From NCBI RefSeq assembly GCF_022832375.1, contig NZ_JALHLG010000029.1, positions 1 to 64,000 of the forward strand: 64,000 nt of DNA, read 5' to 3'. The notes beneath the pieces are model-generated. The model ran no database searches. It saw only the letters and a program-made list of their open reading frames with translations, and was not told the origin of the DNA. The translations under genes were made by a program, and so were the position numbers. This DNA is from Novosphingobium beihaiense (lineage in GTDB: Bacteria; Pseudomonadota; Alphaproteobacteria; Sphingomonadales; Sphingomonadaceae). Positions 57,204 through 64,000 of the stretch are shown here, piece after piece. Within the stretch, counting starts at the first letter, position 1. Every line of letters starts with the position of its first letter.

Positions 57204-59326
57204 CAAAGCTTCCAGCGCAATTCCGCAAAGACGCTGCGCGGCTTGCCCGGAAAGTGGCCGGTGCGGTCGATGAAGCCGGAAGAGGCATACGTCTTGTCGA
57301 AGATATTATCGATGCGCAGAAGCAGGCTTATGGCAGGCGTAATCTGCTGGATCACGGATCCATCGAAGACAAAGTACGGCTTCACGCGCTGATCGCTCAT
57401 CGAGCGCCGCGCCGAGACGTAATCGCCGCCCAATGCCACGGCTGTCCCCGTCGAGCGGAACTGATAGCGGCTCCAGAATCCGAGCTGGTGTTTCGGCGCA
57501 TTCGGGAACCGGTCGCCGATGGCCGAGCTGAAACCGCCGCCACCGTTGTCCTTGGTGATCTTTGTATCGTTATAGGCATAGTTGACAGTCACGACCCAGT
57601 CGGGCGTGACATCGGCGGCCAGATCCAGATCGATGCCTTTGCTGGTCACTTCGCCGAAGGACACGAAATCGTCGATGCCGTCGTTGCCCGGATCGCCATC
57701 CGGGTGAGCCTGGAGCACGTTGCTGCGCCGGATACGGTAGGCGGAAAGACTGGACTGGACCTTGCCGCCAAACAGCGCGGTCTTGATGCCTGCTTCGAAA
57801 ATGTCGCCAGTCAGCGGATCGAAAGGGCCCCCAGCCTTGGGATCCTGCTGGGCGATGGATTGCGGTTCGAAGCTGGTGGCATATTGCCCGAACAGCGACA
57901 CGTCGGGCCGCACGCGCCAGGTCAGACCGGCCCGCCAGGTCCAGGCGTTGCCCGAAGAGGAATCGCCCTGCAACTCGTCGCGATAATCATCATAGCGCCC
58001 GCCAACGACAGCAACGATCCGGCCGATCGTTGCTTCTTCCAGCAGATAGAAGCCCATACGGCGCGCGCGGGTGGGGCGGTTATCGGGATATATCAACGTC
58101 AGGTCATACGTGCTGGGATCGGTAACGCCATAGTCCGGATCGATCAGCTTGAGCGGGGTGGGCAGCCCCGGCACGGCGCTGGTCGTGCCCCGGGCGCGGT
58201 AGTAATTGAGCGATCCCTTGTCCTCGTAATAGTCCATGCCGGCCAGCACGCGGTTCTGAACCATGCCGAGATCGGCTGACCAGATGGCATTGGCGCCGAA
58301 AGACCAGCTTTCGTAAGTGCGAAACTGATCGCGGAATTCGCGGATCGTGGAATCGACAATGCCGTCACCGTCGGCATCGAACAGGCCGCGCGGCTCATGG
58401 TATTCCTGGCTTTCCTTGGCATCGATATAGCGCAGGGCGAGATCGAGCTGCAGGTTGTCAGTGGGGTTCAGATCCAGCAGGGCCTGAGCCACATTGGATT
58501 TGAGCCAGAGGAAGTCGCTGGCTTCGTTGTGGTTCCAGTGCCGGCTGGCCAGAAAATTGCCGTCATCGTCTGCCGGTACGCCGCGCAGGCGGTTGCCGCC
58601 AAGATCGATGTCGTAGCGTGTCGCTTGCAGCGTGAGGGAGCCGATATCGAAATCGGCTTTCAGCCCGGTATCGAGGATCAGCGTCTTGCTGTCCGCGTTC
58701 CAGCGGAAATCGTCCCTGGATTCGTAAAAGACGCCCGCGCGCGCAGCAATGTTGCCGGTCAGCGGCCCCGTCGCCTCTGCCGAGCCGCCTATGCGGTCCC
58801 GGGTGCCAAGGACACCGCGCAGTTCGATTGACCGCTCGAACGAGGGCTTCTTGGTCACATAGTTGAACAGGCCTCCGGGCGCGGTCTGCCCATAGAGCAT
58901 GCCCGCCGGGCCTTTCAGGAACTCGACACGCTCGATGTTGAAGGTCTGCGGCACCGAGAACCCCGAATAGGGATCGCCGCGAAGCCCATCGTAGAAGTTC
59001 TCTTCCTGACGAAAACCGCGGGCGGTGACACCGGCATAGCTGAAGACCGTCACGCCGGAGATGTCGCGATAGAGATCCTGCGCATCGCGTGCGCCCTGAT
59101 CGCGGATCAGGTCATCGGTAATCACCGTAATCGCCTGGCTCGACACCAAGGGATCGGTCGGCAGCTTACCCGCAGTGGTTTCCCCCACCCGGTACAGCGT
59201 TTCGGCGCGGCCGGTCACGATGATCTCTGGCGCGGTGTCTGCATCAGTCTCTGCCGCCGATACCGCGGGCGGTGCGGCGATCAGGCCAAGCGTTACCGGC
59301 AGATGGTGAATGCGAATTTTGATCAT
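57203..59326 (-). CDS. TonB-dependent siderophore receptor
   Basis: 707 residues. Signal peptide ('LPVTLGLIAAPPAVSA'), 'PEIIVTGRAETL' TonB-box region, plug ('DLYRDISGVTVFSYAG', 'TARGFRQEENFYDGLRGDPY', 'VEFLKGPAGMLYGQTAPGG', 'NYVTKKPS'), then a barrel ending 'DNIFDKTYASSG ... SVFAELRWKL'. It belongs to the siderophore subfamily of TonB receptors. Translationally coupled to a PepSY protein and preceded by an A/T-rich Fur-like box. It is the second flanking receptor that could take up the product of the NRPS cluster; the sequence does not tell which. Confidence 0.9.
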   Translation of the reverse strand: MIKIRIHHLPVTLGLIAAPPAVSAAETDADTAPEIIVTGRAETLYRVGETTAGKLPTDPLVSSQAITVITDDLIRDQGARDAQDLYRDISGVTVFSYAGVTARGFRQEENFYDGLRGDPYSGFSVPQTFNIERVEFLKGPAGMLYGQTAPGGLFNYVTKKPSFERSIELRGVLGTRDRIGGSAEATGPLTGNIAARAGVFYESRDDFRWNADSKTLILDTGLKADFDIGSLTLQATRYDIDLGGNRLRGVPADDDGNFLASRHWNHNEASDFLWLKSNVAQALLDLNPTDNLQLDLALRYIDAKESQEYHEPRGLFDADGDGIVDSTIREFRDQFRTYESWSFGANAIWSADLGMVQNRVLAGMDYYEDKGSLNYYRARGTTSAVPGLPTPLKLIDPDYGVTDPSTYDLTLIYPDNRPTRARRMGFYLLEEATIGRIVAVVGGRYDDYRDELQGDSSSGNAWTWRAGLTWRVRPDVSLFGQYATSFEPQSIAQQDPKAGGPFDPLTGDIFEAGIKTALFGGKVQSSLSAYRIRRSNVLQAHPDGDPGNDGIDDFVSFGEVTSKGIDLDLAADVTPDWVVTVNYAYNDTKITKDNGGGGFSSAIGDRFPNAPKHQLGFWSRYQFRSTGTAVALGGDYVSARRSMSDQRVKPYFVFDGSVIQQITPAISLLLRIDNIFDKTYASSGFIDRTGHFPGKPRSVFAELRWKL

Positions 59327-59350
59327 ATACCCCTCTTTCGAGGGCGGTCT

Positions 59351-59374
59351 CTAATAATAATAATTCGCAATAGC
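59351..59374. promoter_or_regulatory. Fur-like operator upstream of the second siderophore receptor
   Basis: On the minus strand the site reads GCTATTGCGAATTATTATTA followed by TTAG, 24 bases before the receptor start. It resembles a Fur box (ATTATTATT core with an ATTGCGAAT half) but matches less well than the others. Confidence 0.45.
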
Positions 59375-59453
59375 AAGTTCTTGGCGGATATTGCCTCCCC
59401 CGAAGTTTTGCGGGCGTGCAGATGCAGATCGCTTGCAGGACCGGCGTTGGTGC

Positions 59454-59478
59454 GCCCGGCAAAAGCGATCTGCCGGGC
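59454..59478. terminator. Hairpin downstream of the 666-residue exported protein gene
   Basis: GCCCGGC (59454-59460) and GCCGGGC (59472-59478) pair around an 11-base loop, about 26 bases past the minus-strand stop at 59505. There is no T-run in the minus direction, so termination is uncertain. Confidence 0.3.
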
Positions 59479-59504
59479 TTTCCGCCCCTATTGTTCAGCG
59501 TCCG

Positions 59505-61505
59505 TTACCGTGCTGGATTGGTCCGTGGAGGCGGCGGATTGACGCGCACCGGCGCACGCCAGTAGTCGGCCTGCATCCGGTACCGGTGACTGCAGGCCGT
59601 GCCCGCATGGCAAGTGAAATCTACGCCATCGGGGGGAAGATGCACGGTCAGCTGCGGGAACCAGACGGGCCAGTCCCAATGGTTGGACCACAGGCCGATG
59701 TCGACAAAAGCACGGCCGATCAGCCCGGGCGTCAATTGGAAGCCCAGATTGTACACCGGATCGCCTACCGAAAAGCGGCTGACGTGATTGGCGTTCACCT
59801 TTAGCGGATAGCTCTGGCCGGACGATTTCATGACGCGCCGGCTCTTCGCCACGCGATCGTGCAGGACGAAACTCAGCCCATCGGAAAACAGCTCCAGCTT
59901 GACTGCCGGATGCACGCGCGCACCAACTACGCCGAAGTTGCCGCGATTGAGCAGCAGGTCGACGGATTCAAAAGCGCGCGAGAGGGGTGGAGTCGTGCTT
60001 CCCGGAGCAGGAGGCGTGAACTGCCCGTTCTTGAAAGGCGCCGGCAGGCGATCGGTCAGATCAAGGCCGATGTCGAACAGGCTAAGATCGCCCTGCCGCC
60101 CTCGCGGAAGCTTATAGAGCAGGCCGGAATAGACCTTCGCCTCGGCCACAAGCTCTTGCCCGCCGAACAGCTGCGAATTGGCAATACCTGCCTGCGAATA
60201 ATCCTGCGGCCCGCCATTGACCGGCACGAATTGCGGCACGAATTTTGCACGCTCGTTGCCGTTCCGGTGCCGGTATTGATAGGTTCCTTTCATCCGGATC
60301 GGAAAGCGCAGGCCGAAGCCATAACTGAACCCGGCATAGGGTTCGACATAGTAGGTCCGGCGGCACCCGGTGAAGCACCAGGCGATGGTGATGGAAACCC
60401 GCCTGCGCCACTCATATTCGCGGCCATAGGTGAAGCCGGTAAGATAGATCTCCCGGCCGATCGCGATGTCCTCGGAAATATCCAGCGGCTCGCGCGCGGC
60501 GAAACCGGTCGCACTTGTCCGTGGCCCCGGCCCAGTGCGCAGGCCATCGGGACCGCGCCTGTGTGCTGGCGGCAATGCGCTGCCTTGTGGCCCGGCTGTT
60601 CCGGCAAAAGTCTGGCCGTTTCCGCTATTGCGCCGAGGCGGACTGGACTGGCCGAAGCCGGGCCGTGCCTTGATCCGCAGATCGTGTGCCGCGGTATTGG
60701 GCACGAACATCACTTCCTCGATCTCCACCTCGGCGGTGTTGACCATCTCGGCTTGCAGGCCCTCGTCATCCAGCGCTTCGAGGCGGGCGGTTTCCGCCGC
60801 ACCGATCCGGGACTCGATCTGCGCGCGCTGTGCCGGATCGCGAAAATACCCGCGCAGCTGTGCGATGTCGGCCTTGATCTGCGCGCGCTGTTCAGTCTCC
60901 GCCCGCCCGGCTTCGGCCAGTGCGCGCTGGCGCTCCCTCCTGTCGGCCACGAAGCGTGCTGAGGCCTCGCTGCTTGTGAAGGCACGATTGCGTTCGGCCG
61001 TAGTGCTGCGGGTAAAGCACTGGATGCCTTGTTTGGCCACGGCCCGGCGGCTTTCCGGATCGCCGCAGGCGCCAGGTTTGAGCGAATAGGAAAGGTATTG
61101 ACGGACCAGAAGCCCCTTCGGGATTTCTGCGACCTCGAATGCATCGGATTGCACGGCAGCAAGCTGTGGCGCCGCGCGCAGCCGTGCCGCCAGATTGGCC
61201 GGAGAAGCGCGGTTCGCCAGAACCGGGCGCATATCAGCCGTGCCCTGCGCCAATTCGATCACTGGTTGCGCGCGCACCGCCTGCAGGGAACGGCGGCGTT
61301 GCACCGGCACCGCCTGCAGTAATTCCGATGTGTCCCGATGGCGAAGAAGCACCGCATCCTGCGGCACCTGCGCGTTGAGATCCGAAGGCCGGACCACTTG
61401 CGTGCGGTTGGCCGCCACCGATTGCGGGTTCGCCTGTTGCGCAGTGACAGCGGCCGCAATGCCGCCGAGACCCAGCCCGATGGCAGCGGAAACCCTCTTC
61501 CCCAT
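59505..61505 (-). CDS. Large exported protein of unknown function
   Basis: 666 residues. The ATG at 61505 is chosen because AGGAGG lies 5 bases before it; the frame is open to a GTG two codons earlier. A signal peptide ('SAAIGLGLGGIAAAVTAQQA') is followed by a low-complexity region, a charged, probably coiled-coil stretch ('FVADRRERQRALAEAGRAET ... AQIKADIAQLRGYF'), and a C-terminal half rich in aromatic and basic residues. That half contains 'WCFTGCRRTYYVEPYAGFSY', 'VDLLLNRGNFGVVGARVHPA' and a tail with paired Cys ('FTCHAGTACSHRYRM'). I recognise no family. It is followed on the same strand order by nothing until the receptor promoter; 25 bases upstream is the Hcp1-like gene, probably co-transcribed. 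Confidence 0.75.
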   Translation of the reverse strand: MGKRVSAAIGLGLGGIAAAVTAQQANPQSVAANRTQVVRPSDLNAQVPQDAVLLRHRDTSELLQAVPVQRRRSLQAVRAQPVIELAQGTADMRPVLANRASPANLAARLRAAPQLAAVQSDAFEVAEIPKGLLVRQYLSYSLKPGACGDPESRRAVAKQGIQCFTRSTTAERNRAFTSSEASARFVADRRERQRALAEAGRAETEQRAQIKADIAQLRGYFRDPAQRAQIESRIGAAETARLEALDDEGLQAEMVNTAEVEIEEVMFVPNTAAHDLRIKARPGFGQSSPPRRNSGNGQTFAGTAGPQGSALPPAHRRGPDGLRTGPGPRTSATGFAAREPLDISEDIAIGREIYLTGFTYGREYEWRRRVSITIAWCFTGCRRTYYVEPYAGFSYGFGLRFPIRMKGTYQYRHRNGNERAKFVPQFVPVNGGPQDYSQAGIANSQLFGGQELVAEAKVYSGLLYKLPRGRQGDLSLFDIGLDLTDRLPAPFKNGQFTPPAPGSTTPPLSRAFESVDLLLNRGNFGVVGARVHPAVKLELFSDGLSFVLHDRVAKSRRVMKSSGQSYPLKVNANHVSRFSVGDPVYNLGFQLTPGLIGRAFVDIGLWSNHWDWPVWFPQLTVHLPPDGVDFTCHAGTACSHRYRMQADYWRAPVRVNPPPPRTNPAR

Positions 61506-61530
61506 AATCACCTCCTATTCCTCGTTGCCG

Positions 61531-61968
61531 TCACTTTTCGCGTCGAATTGCGGAAAAGGTCAGAGTGAACGTGTCGATTTCCGTCATCCCGCTTTGCCCG
61601 GGCCGATCCCCGCCAATGGACACGTTCGAAAGGCGGTACTTCCGCCCGCCCTCGCGCAAGGTGAGATCGAGCTTCCTGCCGCACGCCATCATGGCCTTGA
61701 TCGCTTTCAGCGAGCGGGCAGCGCGTACTTTGATGGTGAGGTGGCCCGCACCGCCATCCGTGGCTTGCCGTTGCGCACCTGATCCGACGGACAGAAGATC
61801 AATCCAGCGGCGATGCTCGGCGTCGGCAGCGGCACAGTGGGGGGAAATGGTGCCTTTGCGTTCATCGGCCACGCCATCCAGCCGCAGGTAAGGACCGGCC
61901 TTGGCCGGTCCAGCAACAGCCAGAGCAATTCCGAAAACCGGCAATAAGGCCAAAGTTCTGCGCCGCAT
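61531..61968 (-). CDS. Secreted Hcp1-like domain protein
   Basis: 145 residues: a signal peptide ('LLPVFGIALAVAGPAKAGPY') followed by a small beta-rich domain. The domain reads 'YLRLDGV ... IDLLSVGSG ... HLTIKVRAARSLKAIKAMMACGRKLDLTL', then 'YRLSNVSIGG ... GMTEIDTFTLTFSAIR'. This is the pattern of the Hcp1 family (the type VI secretion tube protein fold), but such proteins are normally cytosolic and this one carries a cleavable-looking signal peptide. No other type VI genes are present. Stand-alone secreted Hcp1-like proteins occur in many bacteria without a known role. The gene ends 25 bases before the unknown exported protein gene. Confidence 0.55.
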   Translation of the reverse strand: MRRRTLALLPVFGIALAVAGPAKAGPYLRLDGVADERKGTISPHCAAADAEHRRWIDLLSVGSGAQRQATDGGAGHLTIKVRAARSLKAIKAMMACGRKLDLTLREGGRKYRLSNVSIGGDRPGQSGMTEIDTFTLTFSAIRREK

Positions 61969-62098
61969 CTTCCACCTCTCCCACTTGGATAGTCCCGCGC
62001 ACTCTAGTGTTTTGGTTCCGGCCCACGTCGGTAGGGCCCCCCAATTTTCACGATTGGCGCACCCAATTTTTGGGCCAGGACTGTTTCGTCCGGGAATT

Positions 62099-64000
62099 AT
62101 GCGGCAAACTCAGGCCATGCTTGCCGAACGGGACAACGAACTGGCACGGCTCGCCGCGTTGCTTGCTGCGGCCGGAAAGGGCGGCCATGTCGTCGCGATC
62201 GGTGGCGAGGCGGGGATCGGCAAGACGGCGCTTCTTCGCGAATTCGCCAGCGGACTGGCCGATGACTGCGAGTGTATCTGGGGCATGTGCGATCCCTTGC
62301 TGACCCCGCGCCCGCTTGGCCCGGTGCTCGATATCACTGCCATGCTGGGCGGACTGGGGGATGACTGGGACACCGCCGGAGGCACGGCGCTGTTCTCCCG
62401 GCTGCTCGCCCATCTGGCGGAGCGCCCGCATCCGGCCGTCCTGATCCTGGAGGATGTTCATTGGGCCGATGCCGGGACTCTTGATTTCATCCGCTTCCTC
62501 AGCCGCAGGATTACCATTTGCCCGGTGCTGCTGATCATCAGCTACCGCAACGACGAGCTGGGACGGAACCACCCTCTGCTGCAGGTTTTTGGCGACATTC
62601 CGGGCAATCAGATGGACCGGATCGAACTGCATCCGCTCTCGCTCGCGGCAGTCGCGCGCCTTGCCGGTGAGAGCGGACGCGATGCCGAAAGCCTGCTCGC
62701 CATCACCGGCGGCAATCCCTTTTTCCTGTCCGAAATCCTTGCCAGCCCGGAGGCCGGAAAGGCTGTGCCCGTCTCGGTGCAGGATGCGGTCAACAGCCGC
62801 CTTGCCCGGCTGCCGCAAGCGCACATCACTTTTATCGAGGCGCTCAGCGTCATCCCGGTGCCCATCGATCCGGCGTTGCACTGCCGCTGGATCGAGGATC
62901 ATGAGCGGCTGCTGCAGGACTGCTGCGATCTTGCCATCCTGATCGAGGATTCGGACGGCCGCCTGCGCTTCCGCCACGAACTGGCGCGTCTTGCTACCAG
63001 CAATCGCTGCTCCTCGATCGACAAGCGCAATCTGCACCAGCAGCACCTGGTGATGATGCTCGAAAGCCCGGAACGGTACGATACCGGCGAATTGCTGCAC
63101 CACGCTTGCGGCGCAGGCGATGCTGCGCGCGTGCTGCAATTCGGCCCGGTTGCGGCGGAAAAAGCGGCACGGCTCGGTGCGCACAAGGAAGCCGCCGATT
63201 ACCTGGAGGCCGCACTCGCCTATATCGACGAGGCCGAACCGGAAGAAGCCGCGCAGCTTTACGAGAGCTGGGCCTATGAGGCAGCCATATCGCACCGTAT
63301 CGACGACCGGGTGATCGAGGCGCGGCGCCATGCGCTGACCATGTGGCGGGCACTCGGGCGCAAGGAGAAGATCGCTGACAATTTACGGCATCTCTCGCGC
63401 CTCCACTGGTATCGCGGCGAGGCGGTGCAGGCGAACCGCTATCTCGACGAGGCGATCAACCTGCTCGAACAGATCGAGGATACTGGCCTGCTCGCACTCG
63501 CCTATTCGATGCGGTCGCAGATGCACATGCTGTCGAGCCGCATGGAGGAGGCCATCGAATGGGGCGAACGCGCCGTGGCTTGCATTGCCGGGCAGGCGAA
63601 AGCCGGCGTCGAGGTCCACGCGCTCAACAATATCGGGACCGCGCGGATGTTCCTGGGCGATCCGGCCGGGATCGCAGAACTCGAACGCAGCCTCGGCATG
63701 GCGCTTGAAAACAATCTGCACGAAGACGCAGCGCGCGTGTTCACCAATCTGTCCGAATACGCCGTCGACATGCGCAGGCTGGCGCTTGCCGAAACGATCC
63801 TCGACCGGGGTATCGCCTTCGATACCAAGCACGATCTCGACAGCTGGACATTCTATCTGCTCGGCCGTCAGGCACAGTTGCGCCTCGAACAGGGGCGCCT
63901 GCAGGAAGCGGAGGATATCTGCCGGTCGGTGATCGGGACGCCGGGCCAGACGCTGCTGATGAAGCTGCCAGCGCGGATCATGCTCGCCCGCGCGCAAGTC
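62099..64000 (+). CDS. AAA/TPR signalling ATPase, LuxR/MalT-like regulator, 3' end outside the window
   Basis: 634 codons visible, open at the right edge. The ATG at 62099 is used; the in-frame ATG at 62117 ('MLAERDNELARL') matches the usual family start and is a strong alternative. NTPase domain: Walker A 'GGEAGIGKT' (35-43), Walker B 'VLILEDVHWAD', 'LLIISYRNDELG' and 'ITGGNPFFLSEIL'. From about residue 340 onward it is alpha-helical with TPR-like repeats ('EAADYLEAALAYIDEAEPEEAAQLYESWA', 'ANRYLDEAINLLEQI' and similar, given in parts). Proteins of this type usually end in a LuxR helix-turn-helix, which would lie beyond the window. Divergent from the Hcp1-like gene; its target is unknown. Confidence 0.82.
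   Translation, partial: MRQTQAMLAERDNELARLAALLAAAGKGGHVVAIGGEAGIGKTALLREFASGLADDCECIWGMCDPLLTPRPLGPVLDITAMLGGLGDDWDTAGGTALFSRLLAHLAERPHPAVLILEDVHWADAGTLDFIRFLSRRITICPVLLIISYRNDELGRNHPLLQVFGDIPGNQMDRIELHPLSLAAVARLAGESGRDAESLLAITGGNPFFLSEILASPEAGKAVPVSVQDAVNSRLARLPQAHITFIEALSVIPVPIDPALHCRWIEDHERLLQDCCDLAILIEDSDGRLRFRHELARLATSNRCSSIDKRNLHQQHLVMMLESPERYDTGELLHHACGAGDAARVLQFGPVAAEKAARLGAHKEAADYLEAALAYIDEAEPEEAAQLYESWAYEAAISHRIDDRVIEARRHALTMWRALGRKEKIADNLRHLSRLHWYRGEAVQANRYLDEAINLLEQIEDTGLLALAYSMRSQMHMLSSRMEEAIEWGERAVACIAGQAKAGVEVHALNNIGTARMFLGDPAGIAELERSLGMALENNLHEDAARVFTNLSEYAVDMRRLALAETILDRGIAFDTKHDLDSWTFYLLGRQAQLRLEQGRLQEAEDICRSVIGTPGQTLLMKLPARIMLARAQV

Noticed and set aside
1..64000. CRISPR array, rRNA operon or prophage genes
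   Set aside because: No spaced identical short repeats outside the coding RTX/Ig-like arrays, no rRNA-like sequence, and no phage structural genes or integrase seen.

Overview
The window is GC-rich DNA that looks like a sphingomonad-type alphaproteobacterium (Novosphingobium, Sphingobium, Sphingomonas or a relative). This rests on gene content: several TonB-dependent receptors, PepSY/DUF3649/DUF3325 iron-uptake membrane genes and an IS110-family element. It is an inference, because no rRNA or other phylogenetic marker is present.

Layout. (1) 2-16780: the 3' 16.8 kb of one giant gene for a secreted RTX/cadherin-like protein. It is open at the left edge of the window and more than 5,590 residues long. 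Just beyond it, at 16924-16946, lies an isolated 3' end of a serine-type tRNA gene, which may be the attachment-site border of a genomic island. (2) 17082-22586: an AraC-type regulator, divergent from a TonB-dependent receptor that is translationally coupled to a methyltransferase. These are followed by a truncated tonB-like gene and a decayed IS110/IS1111-group element. (3) 22719-27017: a siderophore receptor operon with DUF3649, PepSY and DUF3325 inner-membrane proteins. (4) 27031-55949: a divergent nonribosomal-peptide siderophore cluster. Its minus arm holds an aspartate beta-hydroxylase and three NRPS genes. Its plus arm holds an MbtH-like protein, a diaminobutyrate aminotransferase, a fourth NRPS, a PvdE-like exporter, a hydroxyornithine acetyltransferase, an ornithine N5-monooxygenase and a phosphopantetheinyl transferase. 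(5) 55935-59374: a PepSY protein and another siderophore receptor. (6) 59505-64000: an exported protein of unknown function, a secreted Hcp1-like protein, and the start of a large AAA/TPR regulator cut by the right edge.

How the genes fit together. A-domain specificity residues read by eye give Asp (NRPS A), 2,4-diaminobutyrate (NRPS A), Asp (NRPS B), an unassigned code in NRPS C that is probably a modified ornithine, and Gly (NRPS D). The tailoring genes match this: a Dab-forming aminotransferase, ornithine N5-hydroxylase plus N-acetyltransferase, and two SyrP/TauD-type beta-hydroxylases. Two beta-hydroxyaspartates and one N-acetyl hydroxamate would give six iron ligands. There is no thioesterase; NRPS C ends in E-C, so the last C domain is the likely release or cyclisation domain. 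Fur-box-like sequences lie in front of all the major iron operons (18008, 22667, 45898, 46040, 59351). I do not recognise the product as a described siderophore, and this cluster is the main candidate for a novel system here.
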